DNA from: Aquimarina sp. RZ0
Lineage (GTDB): Bacteria > Bacteroidota > Bacteroidia > Flavobacteriales > Flavobacteriaceae
DNA: 64,000 nt
Direction of reading: 5' to 3'
Assembly (NCBI RefSeq): GCF_008370685.1
Contig: NZ_VTZU01000017.1
Location: 1-64,000, forward strand
In this document: positions 47,237 through 57,652 of the stretch, piece after piece
How the letters are laid out: each line of letters starts with the position of its first letter
Position numbering within the stretch: position 1 is the first letter of the stretch
The notes under the pieces: generated by a model
Told to the model about the DNA's origin: nothing
The model's database searches: none
Seen by the model: the letters and a program-made list of their open reading frames with translations, nothing else
Translations under genes and position numbers: made by a program

Positions 47237-49975
47237 GTGGATAGTTTTTTAAAAGAAATCATAACAGAAGTACGAGAAAAGCATACTACAATTAGTGAGC
47301 TTATTTTTATTGTTCCCAGCAAAAGAGCAGGGCTTTTTCTCAAAAAAGAATTAGTTGCACAATATCACGATCAGACCTTTCTGGCTCCAGTCATTCTTAG
47401 TATAGAAGAGTTTATTACACAACTATCCGGATTGCGGCAGATAGATGCTATACAGACCTTATTCGAGTTTTATGAGACGTACCTCACAACACACGAGCAA
47501 GAGGAAAAAGAGAGCCTGGAAACGTTCAGTAGCTGGGCACAAACCCTGATCTATGATTTTAATGAAATTGATAGATACTGTATCGATCACCAGAGTTTTT
47601 TCTCTTACCTGTCTGGAATACAAGATTTGAATCATTGGTATTTACAAAAAGAAAAAACAGCTTTGATTCAGAATTACATCAATTTCTGGAATCATTTACC
47701 CGACTATTATACCAATTTCAAGAATAAACTTCGGGACAAAAAAGTAGGATATCAGGGATTATTATACAGAGAAGCTTCTGAGAAAATAGCTGCATATACC
47801 AGCGAAACTAATCAGAAACACATATTAGTTGGTTTTAATGCACTTAACAATGCCGAACAACTTATTTTTCAATCATTATTAGAGGCAAATCTGGCAGATA
47901 TATATTGGGATGCAGATTCATTTTTTGTGGATAATAAGTATCACGAGGCATCATTATTTCTGAGAAATTTCAAAAACAACTGGCACTATTACAAGGAAAA
48001 TCCTTTTAAATGGATACGTACTAATTTTTCATCTCCTAAAGATATTAAGCTAATAGGTGTGCCAAAAAATGTAGGGCAAGCTAAATTAGTGACTCAGATA
48101 TTGACATCTATTCCGTCTGCTGATATGGAGAAAACAGCGTTGGTATTAGCAGATGAATCTTTATTATTGCCCGTTCTTAATGCATTACCAAACAGTATTA
48201 AGACGCTAAATATTACAATGGGATTACCTTTAAAAGAAGTGCCGCTGACTTCTTTTTTTGAATTACTTTTTACGACACATAAAAACCCTGCAAGTAAAGG
48301 GTTTTATTATAAATCAGTATTACAAATTTTGAATAGCCAACCAGTCTATTGGTTATTAGATACTGTAGCACATAAAATTGCATATACTATTTCTAAGGAA
48401 AATTTGGTATATATACGTGTAGAGAAATTACTAAATGAAGTTGAGGATATAGGGAAACGGGATGTTATAAAAGTGATATTTGGTCCGTGGAGAGATGCTC
48501 CCGATGCTATAGAAAAGTGCAGAAAAATTATACAGCTTCTTAAAAATAGTCTGGATACGGAGTTTAATGCATTAGAATTAGAATATGTATACCGATTTCA
48601 TTTGGTTTTTAATAGATTACAGACACTCCATAACGAATATCAATATTTAACAACAATTAACTCCTTATATCACTTATATAAAGATGTAATGGGTTCAGAA
48701 ACACTTGATTTTAGAGGGGAACCTTTTAGTGGATTACAGTTAATGGGAATGCTGGAATCTCGCTGCCTGGATTTTGAAACTGTAATTATCACTTCTGTAA
48801 ATGAAGGGATATTGCCTGCGGGGAAAAGTGCAAATTCTTTTATTCCCTATGATTTAAAAAGAGCATATAATCTACCGACATATAAGGAAAAAGATGCCAT
48901 TTATACCTATCATTTTTATCGATTAATCCAGAGAGCTAAACAAGTTTATATAGTATACAATACAGAGGATGAAGGTGTCGGTGGTGGAGAAAAAAGCAGG
49001 TTTTTACGGCAATTAGAAATAGACAAAAGACCCAAGCACAGATTGGATACATATATCGCTTCTGCAACCGTACCAAAACTTATAAAAACCCCTTTGATTG
49101 TAGAAAAAGATAAAGAAATAATAAAAAAAATAGGTGAATTAGCCGCACACGGATTGTCACCTTCTGCATTGACTGGTTATATTAGAAATCCCATTGATTT
49201 TTATTATAAATATGTGTTAGGAATCAAAGAAACTGAAGAAGTCGAAGAAACAATTGCTGCTAATACACTAGGTACTGTTATTCACAATACACTGGAGAAT
49301 TTTTATAAACCCTTAGAAAACAAGTTGCTTACTCCAGAGGATATTGGTAAAATGATACATCAGATTGATACTGAGATTAAATATCATTTTAAGAATGAAT
49401 ATGCAGAACTAAATATTACGCAGGGAAAAAACTTATTGATTTTTGAAGTTGCCAAAAGATACATCTATAACTTTCTGAAAGCAGAAGAAAAAATGGTGGA
49501 ATCAGGATCAAAGATTAGAATTCTGGCTATAGAGAGTAATCTAAAAGCACAATTAACTATACCAGAACTGGATTTTCCAGTTTATATTAAGGGAAAAGTA
49601 GATCGTATTGATGAAGTGGACGGGCAGATGAGAGTTATAGATTATAAGACTGGAAAAGTAACTAAAAACGATCTGATTCTTATGGATTGGGATGTAATTA
49701 CCACAGATTATAAATATAGTAAGGTTATTCAGGTATTGGCTTATGCATACATGCAACATAATGAACAAGCTGTGTCGGCATCATTTCAAGCAGGTATTAT
49801 TTCATTTAAAAATCTTAAAGAAGGATTTCTTAAGTTTGGAACCAAAGAATCTTCCAGAGGAAAAGTTGATTATGATGTATCTGCAAATGTATTCGAAGAG
49901 TATATAAGACAACTTAAAAAACTAATTATTGAAATCTCTACGATAGAGATTCCATTTACAGAGAAAGAAGTATAA
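47237..49975 (+). CDS. AddB-like PD-(D/E)XK nuclease
   Basis: A 912-residue protein of the AddB type: an N-terminal inactivated SF1 helicase core (FIVPSKRAGLFLKKEL; no Walker A lysine motif), a middle region with ESRCLDFETVIITSVNEGILP, and a C-terminal RecB-type nuclease (YIKGKVDRIDEVDG, RVIDYKTGK). It pairs with the AddA-like protein at 42333. The start is probably GTG 47237, only 11 bp after the upstream terminator. The stop overlaps the next ATG (TAATG). Confidence 0.87.
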   Translation: MDSFLKEIITEVREKHTTISELIFIVPSKRAGLFLKKELVAQYHDQTFLAPVILSIEEFITQLSGLRQIDAIQTLFEFYETYLTTHEQEEKESLETFSSWAQTLIYDFNEIDRYCIDHQSFFSYLSGIQDLNHWYLQKEKTALIQNYINFWNHLPDYYTNFKNKLRDKKVGYQGLLYREASEKIAAYTSETNQKHILVGFNALNNAEQLIFQSLLEANLADIYWDADSFFVDNKYHEASLFLRNFKNNWHYYKENPFKWIRTNFSSPKDIKLIGVPKNVGQAKLVTQILTSIPSADMEKTALVLADESLLLPVLNALPNSIKTLNITMGLPLKEVPLTSFFELLFTTHKNPASKGFYYKSVLQILNSQPVYWLLDTVAHKIAYTISKENLVYIRVEKLLNEVEDIGKRDVIKVIFGPWRDAPDAIEKCRKIIQLLKNSLDTEFNALELEYVYRFHLVFNRLQTLHNEYQYLTTINSLYHLYKDVMGSETLDFRGEPFSGLQLMGMLESRCLDFETVIITSVNEGILPAGKSANSFIPYDLKRAYNLPTYKEKDAIYTYHFYRLIQRAKQVYIVYNTEDEGVGGGEKSRFLRQLEIDKRPKHRLDTYIASATVPKLIKTPLIVEKDKEIIKKIGELAAHGLSPSALTGYIRNPIDFYYKYVLGIKETEEVEETIAANTLGTVIHNTLENFYKPLENKLLTPEDIGKMIHQIDTEIKYHFKNEYAELNITQGKNLLIFEVAKRYIYNFLKAEEKMVESGSKIRILAIESNLKAQLTIPELDFPVYIKGKVDRIDEVDGQMRVIDYKTGKVTKNDLILMDWDVITTDYKYSKVIQVLAYAYMQHNEQAVSASFQAGIISFKNLKEGFLKFGTKESSRGKVDYDVSANVFEEYIRQLKKLIIEISTIEIPFTEKEV

Positions 49976-50823
49976 TGATTATTACGCAGAAGAATATATG
50001 TGTACAGGGAAAGCATCATAAACCAATTATAACCGATGTTTTTTATAATGATACAAAGCAGCAAAAATCAATTGTTGTCTTTTGTCACGGATATAAAGGA
50101 TTCAAAGATTGGGGCGCTTGGGATCTGGTAGCAAGGGCTTTTGCGAAGGCAGGTTTTTTCTTTCTGAAATTCAATTTTTCTCATAATGGTGGCACTGCAG
50201 AGCAGCCAATAGATTTTCCGGATTTAGAAGCTTTTGGACAGAATAATTATGTCAAAGAGTTAGATGATTTAGATACGATAGTAGATTGGGTTACTTCTGC
50301 TGGTTTTACGTATAAAGATTTTGTGAATTCTAAAGACATAATTTTAATCGGGCATTCTCGTGGAGGAGGTATTACTATTATCAAAGCTTCCGAAGACCCT
50401 AGAATAACCAAATTAATTACCTGGGCAAGTGTTTCTGATTTTGAGAGTAGATTTCCAAAAGGAGCAGCATTTAATACCTGGAAAAAAGAAGGAGTGTCTT
50501 ATGTAGAAAACGGTAGAACAAAACAGCAGATGCCGCATTATTTTCAGTTTTACACCTCGTTTATAGCACAAAGAGATAGATTTACTATTTCTAAAATGAT
50601 TAAAAATATAAAAATCCCGTATTTAGTGATTCATGGAGGCAATGATCCTACAGTCACTATAAAAGAAGCAGAAAGTTTACATGATTGGAATCCTGAGAGT
50701 ACATTGTTTATACAGGAAGGTGCAGATCACGTTTTTGGTGCAAAACATCCCTGGAATTGTTTAGAATTACCTCTAGACTTGTCAATAATTGTTGAGAAAT
50801 CTATAAATTTTGCAATACTTTAA
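49975..50823 (+). CDS. Alpha/beta hydrolase
   Basis: A 282-residue cytoplasmic alpha/beta hydrolase. The oxyanion-loop block is VFCHGYKGFKDWGAW, the nucleophile elbow GHSRGGG with Ser128, the acid in HGGNDPTV and the catalytic His in GADHVFG. The YKGFKDW block is typical of dienelactone-hydrolase-like esterases. Translationally coupled to the AddB-like gene by a one-base overlap. Substrate unknown. Confidence 0.85.
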   Translation: MIITQKNICVQGKHHKPIITDVFYNDTKQQKSIVVFCHGYKGFKDWGAWDLVARAFAKAGFFFLKFNFSHNGGTAEQPIDFPDLEAFGQNNYVKELDDLDTIVDWVTSAGFTYKDFVNSKDIILIGHSRGGGITIIKASEDPRITKLITWASVSDFESRFPKGAAFNTWKKEGVSYVENGRTKQQMPHYFQFYTSFIAQRDRFTISKMIKNIKIPYLVIHGGNDPTVTIKEAESLHDWNPESTLFIQEGADHVFGAKHPWNCLELPLDLSIIVEKSINFAIL

Positions 50824-50881
50824 CAGCCTTTAGTTCTATATCATGCACTGTTTTTCGTTTTTTTTCGTTTATTTTGCAAAC

Positions 50882-51169
50882 ATGCAATCTAATAAACATA
50901 TCATTGCTTCGGTATTACTGATACTTTTCAGTTTTATGCAGCTAGTTGATTTACATAAAGTAAGTCACGATGCTGATGATATAGATTGTAAGCTATGTAA
51001 ACTAGCTTCAGAAAACTTAGATAATGACGACTTTTTATCTACGACCATTGTATGTCTTGATGATATAATACAGATTCCCGCAGATACTGCAATAAGTCAT
51101 TATAAGGATCAGTATATTGATGCTTATAGTAGCTTTTCCTTTCTAAATAAAGCACCTCCAGCAGTGTAA
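50882..51169 (+). CDS. Small exported CxxC protein upstream of a TonB receptor
   Basis: Start placed at ATG 50882 (MQSNKHIIASVLL), giving 95 residues; the frame is open upstream to 50843. One hydrophobic segment (about 6-20) is a signal peptide or anchor. The mature part has HKVSHDADDIDCKLCKLA, a histidine-aspartate-cysteine cluster with CKLC, likely to bind metal. The gene is 72 bp upstream of the TonB-dependent receptor gene. Similar small proteins precede putative metal receptors in flavobacteria. Function is inferred. Confidence 0.6.
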   Translation: MQSNKHIIASVLLILFSFMQLVDLHKVSHDADDIDCKLCKLASENLDNDDFLSTTIVCLDDIIQIPADTAISHYKDQYIDAYSSFSFLNKAPPAV

Positions 51170-51241
51170 TTTTCATTTATTTTTTCGATTGAACAAACTT
51201 ACTATTGCCAACGGCAATACTAATCACCCTTATTTTAGGTA

Positions 51242-53635
51242 ATGAAAAGAAACACGTTAATGTTAGTGTTTCTTCTAGGAGTACATTTTTTATTCGCTCA
51301 AGAATGTGATAAAACACTTTCTGGTCGTGTAATTGATTTTCACGATGGGGTATCTCTAGAAGGAGCAACAATTACTTTTAATAGTACAACAATTAAAACT
51401 GATAATAACGGGATGTATAAAATCTCAGGGCTTTGTGCTACATCATACGCTTTTACGATATCTCATGAGGATTGTAATTCTCAGGTCGTTACTATTGATG
51501 TAAATGGGGTTTCAAAGAAAGATTTTTACCTGGAGCATCATTTGAATGAACTTCAGGAAATAACAATCTCAGGAGAAAATTTTGATAAAACAACATCCTC
51601 ACAAGAAGAGACCATCAATGAGAATATTATCGAAAGATATAGTAGTGCAGCGTTAGGAGATGCACTTAGAGGGATTACAGGTGTTTCTTCTCTTAATACA
51701 GGGTCTACGATTGTGAAACCAATTATTCAGGGTTTAAGTGGAAGCAGGGTATTAATTATGAATAATGGTGTACGGATGCAAGATATGGAATGGGGAGATG
51801 AACATGCGCCTAATGTAGATATCAATACTGCAGGTAGTGTAACTGTGGTAAAAGGAGCAGCAGCATTGCGTTATGGAGGAGATGCTATTGGAGGAGTCAT
51901 TGTTATGGAACCTAATAAAGTTCCGGCAAAAGATACATTGTTTGGAAAAACTATTGTTACCGGGGCTTCTAATGGTAGAGGGGGAACCATATCTTCGGAG
52001 ATAATTAAGGGATATGAATCCGGCTGGTTTTTGAAAGCTCAGGGAACCTTAAAAAGATTTGGGGATGTAGAAGCACCTGACTATGTTTTATCTAACACTG
52101 GTATTTTTGAAAGAGGAGGGTCCTTATCCTTCGGGAATAATAAATTTACTCAGGGTTGGGATGCTTATTATTCATATTACCAAAACGAAATAGGAGTTCT
52201 CGCTGCATCGCATATTGGAAATGTAGATGACCTTATTGAGTCCATCAATAGTGGAGAGCCATCAGTTATAGAAAATTTCACCTATACTATAGATAATCCA
52301 AAACAAGATGTTACACATCATCTGGGTAGACTACGTTACTTTAAGAGATTTGAAGAATTAGGTAAATGGACGACTCAATACGACTTTCAACATAACCAGC
52401 GCTTCGAATTTGATATTAGACAGACTGAAGAGTTAAGAAAAATTCCAAGTTTAGATTTGGAGCTCACAACACATACGCTTACTTCTGATTTTGTTCTAGA
52501 CTCTAAATTTGATTATAACTTGAATTTTGGGTTGGTAATACGTTACCAGGATAATTTTGCTGATCCCAGTACAAGAGCGAGAAGGTTAATTCCAGATTAT
52601 GATAAATATGATGCAGGATTATTTGTATCTGGTAAATACGATATCAATGATAATGTAACTATTGATGCGGGTGTCCGATACGATTATAACCAAATCGATG
52701 CTAAGAAATTTTATATAAAAACCAGATGGGAAGAGCGAGGGTACGCTCAAGAATTTAATGATCTTATTATCGCAGATGAAGGTACGCAATGGCTTACAAA
52801 TCCAAAGTTTGATTATCACAGTATTTCGGCAACGACAGGTTTTAATTATGTTTTCGGAGATAGTTATGAGCTGAGAGGTAATTATGCACTAGCTCAAAGA
52901 GCGCCAAATCCTTCAGAATTATTTAGTGATGGGCTGCACCATTCAGCATCTCGAATCGAACTTGGAGATCTAAGGATTGATCAAGAAACATCTCATAAAA
53001 TCTCATTTTCTTTTCAGAAAAATGATGAGAGTTGGACTTGGGAAATTGCTCCATATGCTAATTTTATTAATGATTATATCCTATTAGAACCTACAGATAT
53101 TGAACTTTCTATAAGAGGCGCATTTCCAGTATGGGAATACCGACAAACTAATGCAAGATTATTAGGTATTGACACTAAACTGGAAAAGAAATGGCTCCCT
53201 AATTGGAAAACAAATCATAGCTTTTCTTTGGTGAAAGGAAAGGAAACAGACAATGACACTCCTCTTATTAATATTCCTGCAGCCAATTTGAACAATAGCA
53301 TTATTTTTCAAAAAGAGGATTGGAATGGATTAATAGTAAGTCTTGAAAGTGAGTATGTATTTAGACAAAATGAATTTCCTGATAATATCATTGTTTTTTC
53401 ACCTCGAGCACAAGAAGATGTTCTTTTAGATATTAATACACCACCTGGTGATTATCATCTTTTGCATATGAATGCAGATATTACGGTTCCTTTCTTTAAA
53501 CACAATGAATTGAATGTTGGGATGACCATAAATAATATTACTAATAACAAATATAGAAACTATCTGAACCGTCAACGCTATTTTGCAGATGAAGTAGGGC
53601 GAAACTTTTTATTGAGATTAACTTTTAACTATTAA
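51242..53635 (+). CDS. TonB-dependent outer-membrane receptor, probably for metal
   Basis: A 797-residue receptor. Signal peptide 1-19 (LFAQ). Residues about 23-95 are a carboxypeptidase-regulatory-like domain (LSGRVIDFHDGVSLEGATI). The plug follows (about 105-225: GDALRGITGVSSLNTGST, SRVLIMNNGVRMQDMEWGDEHAP, VVKGAAALRYGGDAIGGVI). The rest is a 22-strand barrel ending RLTFNY. Absence of a neighbouring SusD argues against glycan uptake. The CxxC protein upstream and histidine/acid-rich lipoprotein downstream favour metal, perhaps zinc, import as in ZnuD-like receptors. Confidence 0.88.
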   Translation: MKRNTLMLVFLLGVHFLFAQECDKTLSGRVIDFHDGVSLEGATITFNSTTIKTDNNGMYKISGLCATSYAFTISHEDCNSQVVTIDVNGVSKKDFYLEHHLNELQEITISGENFDKTTSSQEETINENIIERYSSAALGDALRGITGVSSLNTGSTIVKPIIQGLSGSRVLIMNNGVRMQDMEWGDEHAPNVDINTAGSVTVVKGAAALRYGGDAIGGVIVMEPNKVPAKDTLFGKTIVTGASNGRGGTISSEIIKGYESGWFLKAQGTLKRFGDVEAPDYVLSNTGIFERGGSLSFGNNKFTQGWDAYYSYYQNEIGVLAASHIGNVDDLIESINSGEPSVIENFTYTIDNPKQDVTHHLGRLRYFKRFEELGKWTTQYDFQHNQRFEFDIRQTEELRKIPSLDLELTTHTLTSDFVLDSKFDYNLNFGLVIRYQDNFADPSTRARRLIPDYDKYDAGLFVSGKYDINDNVTIDAGVRYDYNQIDAKKFYIKTRWEERGYAQEFNDLIIADEGTQWLTNPKFDYHSISATTGFNYVFGDSYELRGNYALAQRAPNPSELFSDGLHHSASRIELGDLRIDQETSHKISFSFQKNDESWTWEIAPYANFINDYILLEPTDIELSIRGAFPVWEYRQTNARLLGIDTKLEKKWLPNWKTNHSFSLVKGKETDNDTPLINIPAANLNNSIIFQKEDWNGLIVSLESEYVFRQNEFPDNIIVFSPRAQEDVLLDINTPPGDYHLLHMNADITVPFFKHNELNVGMTINNITNNKYRNYLNRQRYFADEVGRNFLLRLTFNY

Positions 53636-53644
53636 ATTTTTAAA

Positions 53645-54220
53645 ATGATGAACACACGTAAATTTTTATCAATGTTAGCAATCGCAAGTTTATTAATATA
53701 CTCTTGTTCTGACGATGATGATAACCCCGCAGTTGTGAATGAAGAAGAATTAATCACAACTATGACCGTTACCTTAACTGCAGGAATGGATGTAGTTACC
53801 TTAACATCTCGCGATCTGGATGGTCCTGATGGACCTAATGCACCTGTGATTACAATATCTGGACCATTATCAGCTGATACAACTTATATTGGAGAGGTGC
53901 AATTACTTAATGAAAGTGAAACACCAACTGAAAATGTTAATGAAGAAGTTGAAGGAGAAGCAGATGAGCACCAATTCTTTTTTGAAGTTGCTGATACTTT
54001 AAACGCTACGACAACCTATACGGATACAGAAGCAGATTACCCTCCGAATACAGGAACTAATCCGGTTGGAATTTCATTTAGCCTTGTTACGACAGATGCT
54101 AGTACAGGTAGTCTAACAGTAACCCTACGTCATGAACCTAAAAAACCAAATGATGGGACATTAGCTGATGCTGGAGGAAATACAGATATTACTCAATCCT
54201 TTGATATTGCAATAGAATAA
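53645..54220 (+). CDS. Lipoprotein linked to the TonB receptor
   Basis: A 191-residue lipoprotein; lipobox LIYSC followed by SDDDD. The mature domain is beta-rich with an acidic loop (NEEVEGEADEHQFFFEV) and a conserved TGTNPVGISFSLVT ... LTVTLRHEPKK ending in GGNTDITQSFDI. This domain recurs in flavobacterial lipoproteins encoded next to such receptors. The gene starts 10 bp after the receptor stop, so the two are one operon. It may present the ligand to the receptor. A decayed paralogue lies directly downstream. Confidence 0.75.
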   Translation: MMNTRKFLSMLAIASLLIYSCSDDDDNPAVVNEEELITTMTVTLTAGMDVVTLTSRDLDGPDGPNAPVITISGPLSADTTYIGEVQLLNESETPTENVNEEVEGEADEHQFFFEVADTLNATTTYTDTEADYPPNTGTNPVGISFSLVTTDASTGSLTVTLRHEPKKPNDGTLADAGGNTDITQSFDIAIE

Positions 54221-54280
54221 TAGAAATAGATTATAACGATAAGTTGAGTTTGTTTATTTAAACAAACATTTTTTTCAGGA

Positions 54281-54324
54281 CAAGACTCTCAAGAAGTTGT
54301 TACTTCGAGAGTCTTGTATTTTTA
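54281..54324. terminator. Intrinsic terminator
   Basis: Stem CAAGACTCTC / GAGAGTCTTG with T-rich tail, ends the receptor-lipoprotein operon. Confidence 0.8.
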
Positions 54325-54339
54325 TTGACAAAAAAGAAT

Positions 54340-54804
54340 CTGGTAGTGATTAATGAAAAAGAACGATACCAAATGTCAGATTAATAGTTACGAATCTGGA
54401 TCAGTAATTCTCGAAATATAATTGGACAGAAAGTAACAAGGATGATATTATTTTATCAGCTGATACCTCTTGTATTTTTAAAATATAGTTTTTAGATGAA
54501 TCTCATTCTAATGATATAGAAGATATTACTGAGGAGGTAATTGAAGAAAAAGATGACCATTTTGTTTTTTATGAATCGACCGTACCAAATCTTACATTTA
54601 CCACCGCTTCTGATGATGCTATAGATACTAATAATGTCAGAAATAAATGATTTCTACAATTAGTTAGCAGAAAGTGCAACAACAGGTATACTATTGTCGT
54701 TTTTAATGCACGGACTGGGCTTACTTAATAAAGTTGGGAATTCTCGGGATGATTTTGGAGGAGAAATAAATATTGCAGTACTCTTTAATATTACTTGGCA
54801 GTAA
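54340..54804 (+). pseudogene. Decayed paralogue of the receptor-linked lipoprotein
   Basis: Several frames together read as a paralogue of the protein at 53645: KDDIILSADTS, FLDESHSNDIEDITEEVIEE followed by KDDHFVFYEST, then after frame changes ATTGILLSFLMHG and FGGEINIAVLFNITWQ. These parallel LSADTTYI, LLNESETPTENVNEEV, DEHQFFFEV, STGSLTVTLRHE and GGNTDITQSFDI. Multiple stops and frameshifts make it non-functional. Tandem duplication followed by decay is the likely history. Confidence 0.7.
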
Positions 54805-55854
54805 TATTTTATTAAAGAATTAGCACACTATTTACCTTAATTGGCATGAACTTTGATATATTTAAGAAGTAAAAATATAAGTCAATCGTATTTTGGTCAA
54901 AAAGCACATTGTAATAAAGTAAAAAAAGACTTAAAAAATATACATATATATTATAAAAGTTGATTTACTATATGTTAATGGCAATAATTTTAATCGAATA
55001 TTACGACATTGTTAATTGTTAATTATGATGCAAAATTTGTTAATATAGTTAAGAATTTGGACTTATATTAGTAGCGTAAATTAGAGACAAAAAAACAACA
55101 AGAAAATTGAAACGTTCATAATTATGTATAAGTTGAGTTTGTGTTAAATATTATAATTAAGTTTCAATTTAGATCCTCAGGAGTAGTTAACCTGAGGATC
55201 GCTTTTTTGTGCCTATCCTTCAATACCTTATAAATAAAAAAGCTGGGAAAAAATATTCGAGAGCAGCTGCTATAATTCATTTGCTATGGCTAAATTATCG
55301 GGGATTTATTTTTTGTTTGAATAGCTATTTTGATGTAAAATTTACGGGGATTTTCAACTAATTTAATCATGCCAAACTAATACTGTATACGACATTTTAC
55401 CAAGGTAACTTTTTTAATCTTTTTCAGATTTAATTTCCCTGATTTTTGCCCGGGAATTTTTATTCCCATATAAATCAAAAAAGCCATTCTGACTTTGGTC
55501 TTACAATACCTTTATGGCTTTTAACTTACCACTAGAAAAGCCTACTGGCGAGTCTTAAGGAATAAGTAGTATTCATTTCTGAAATCAAAAAAAATGAAAT
55601 CATTCTATTATTTCATAATAATAAAATTTTCTTTGTATTTCCTTGTGATCATTGGTTTTTATACTAAGAATTGCATCATAGATAGTAGCATCACGGTTTT
55701 CTATAGTCAAACGCTGGGGAAACATATATAAAATAGGCTCAGGTGTAAAAAAAGGAATGTTATTACAAAACCCTACTTATAATAGGATATGTATATCCAA
55801 AAAATTATTATACTCTGTAATATAAAAGTTTTTCCAGACCAAAGCCCACATTCA
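54805..55854. other. Gene-free, degenerate region
   Basis: About 1 kb without a convincing gene. It contains a terminator at 55172-55207 and a weaker hairpin (AAAAGCCAT / ATGGCTTTT, 55479-55522). It also holds a minus-strand leader-like sequence (TTAACACAAACTCAAC near 55130-55146) followed by a short signal-like start MNVSIFLLFFCL and stop. Confidence 0.5.
55172..55207. terminator. Intrinsic terminator
   Basis: Perfect 10-bp stem GATCCTCAGG / CCTGAGGATC followed by GCTTTTTT; no intact gene is now attached to it. Confidence 0.8.
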
Positions 55855-56874
55855 TTAGAATTTTTTTCTACTAAATACAACTCTAAAACCTAATTTATCT
55901 TCGGCTGTCATATTTTCTACAGATTGACCAGAACTCATTATTGACCTGGCTTGTCTATCAGTTGGATCTGTATAAGGAACATTTTCTAAATCCTCAGAAG
56001 AATTCGGGTCTTCAGAATTAAAACCACAAGAAGCTCTATTTCTAAAATCCGAGTGGCCAAAACCAACAACCGCATGTCCTAATACGATTTGTGATTAAAA
56101 ATTTCGCATCTAATGACATTCTTTTTCTACTATATTTTCTTCATAAAATGAAACAATAGCTATGGCTATTCTTTAATTTGATTCATCAATCTAGCGAAAA
56201 ATCCTTGCCATTATTTTTACGAAATTCTCATCCGTAAATCGTATAAAAGGGGTATTCAGTCCTGTTCTTCCTGGCGCAAACGCAATATATCTACCTACAT
56301 CACCATTTGCTGCACTAACAGCAATAGCAATCTCATCTATTGTAAATTCTTGAAAATTATCTGGATCATTTACAATGATTAATGTAGATGGAGGATTTCC
56401 TAATGCTTCAAACTGTTGTCGTGTAGTTTCATAACCAATAAGCCTTGCTCCTTGTAATCCCAGATTGTTAATACGGTTACACAGCATTTTTTTGTACTTG
56501 ATCTAATTGTTGATTTGTATTGGTCAATATACCAATATAAATGTTCCGTTTCCCAGAACTAGGAATTCTTAATCTATTTCTGTTACTTCTTACAAATAGC
56601 TTACCCGCCTGATCTATTTCTAATGGTTCACTTTTATATTGGTTTACCATATTTATTATTTCATCAGAACTTATATAGAGATCATCAAGCCTGTAACCAT
56701 CCATTTTTTGTCACAAAAACTCTCCGTTAATCCTTTTGACACCTGTAAAATTAACATCAATACCATTTAATAATAAAGCCTTTGATTCTATATCTGTAAA
56801 TAGATTGTTTTCTGAAGGAGTCTCAAAATCTTCCTTTTGACAAGAATAAAAAGAAATGATTTAAAAATTTTCAT
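55855..56874 (-). pseudogene. Decayed M57 (HEIGH-type) metalloprotease lipoprotein gene with MITE
   Basis: Read from ATG 56874: a damaged lipoprotein signal (YSCQKEDFETP in another frame), an in-frame TGA about 56710, then DGYRLDDLYISSDEI. A frameshift follows near 56485 into NRINNLGLQGARLIGYETTR and GRYIAFAPGRTGLNTPF, then MITE copy 9. Beyond it GHAVVGFGHSDFRNRASCGF, TDPTDRQARSIMSSGQS and GFRVVFS run to TAA at 55855. GHxxGFxHSD and the following RNRASCG and IMSSG are the zinc-site half of an M57 peptidase; the HE of HExxH is missing. Confidence 0.75.
56083..56243 (+). mobile_element. MITE family 1, divergent copy 9 (161 bp)
   Basis: Same terminal sequence (TACGATTTGTGATTAAAAAT on the left, GTAAATCGTA on the right) and the same palindromic centre type (AATAGCTATGGCTATT). 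The rest of the interior differs from the other eight copies. Perfect TAA duplications at 56080-56082 and 56244-56246. Inserted in a decayed M57 peptidase gene. Confidence 0.85.
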
Positions 56875-57652
56875 GTTTAGAATATTTAATTATTAAAAAT
56901 TTCACACTTGAAATCATATTCTATGACAAGAGTTTTGTATAATTAACAACTGAATATAATATGCAGATATCCTTAGACGCTCAAGCATTTTTTAAAAATA
57001 CTGGAGTACTCATACAAAGTTTTTACAGAAAGTAATATGATTTTTCTTTCTGGTTAATAAAAAGGTATTAAGAGTATGAGATTTAATATAGGCTGTAATA
57101 GATAACCAGGCTACTAATAGAAAACCCTAAAAAATAATGTAATTTTTTTAATTGCGCCTATTTTATTACACTGGTTTTGCCAAAATAATCAGAGTTAACC
57201 ATGAGAATTGCAGGTAAATACATGAAAAAAATTTAAATTATTTTTTATGTATAATATTTCCTCCAAACTTTGAGGAAGTTGTTTTATAGTCCCTGGTAAT
57301 TAGCGGTCATTAAATGGTGCTATAAATATAATCCAATAATTTAGTGAGATTTTTCTGTCTTCTCGTAGCCCGTTATGATTTCAAATAGAAAACTAATTTC
57401 TGCTAGAGTCTTGAAGTGCAGTAAGAATAAACTTTTCTTCATTTTAGCTCCATGTTTTTTGTCGAATTGTTAGATGTATAACCAAATTCATGTCAAAATT
57501 TCGATAGATTTGTTACTCACAAATAGAAATTATTAATGATTCTATGTGAAACACCAGATTTTTTGAAATTAAAAAACTGGAAGCATTCTTTTCGTAGCTC
57601 AACAAAAATCATATCAAATTTTAATTTTTTAACCAATTTTATACATAATCAT
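56875..57652. other. Intergenic, no gene seen
   Basis: About 780 bp upstream of the curlin-repeat gene, AT-rich. The open frame of that gene extends to 57536, but the added residues do not look like a signal. No regulator site recognised. Confidence 0.5.
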
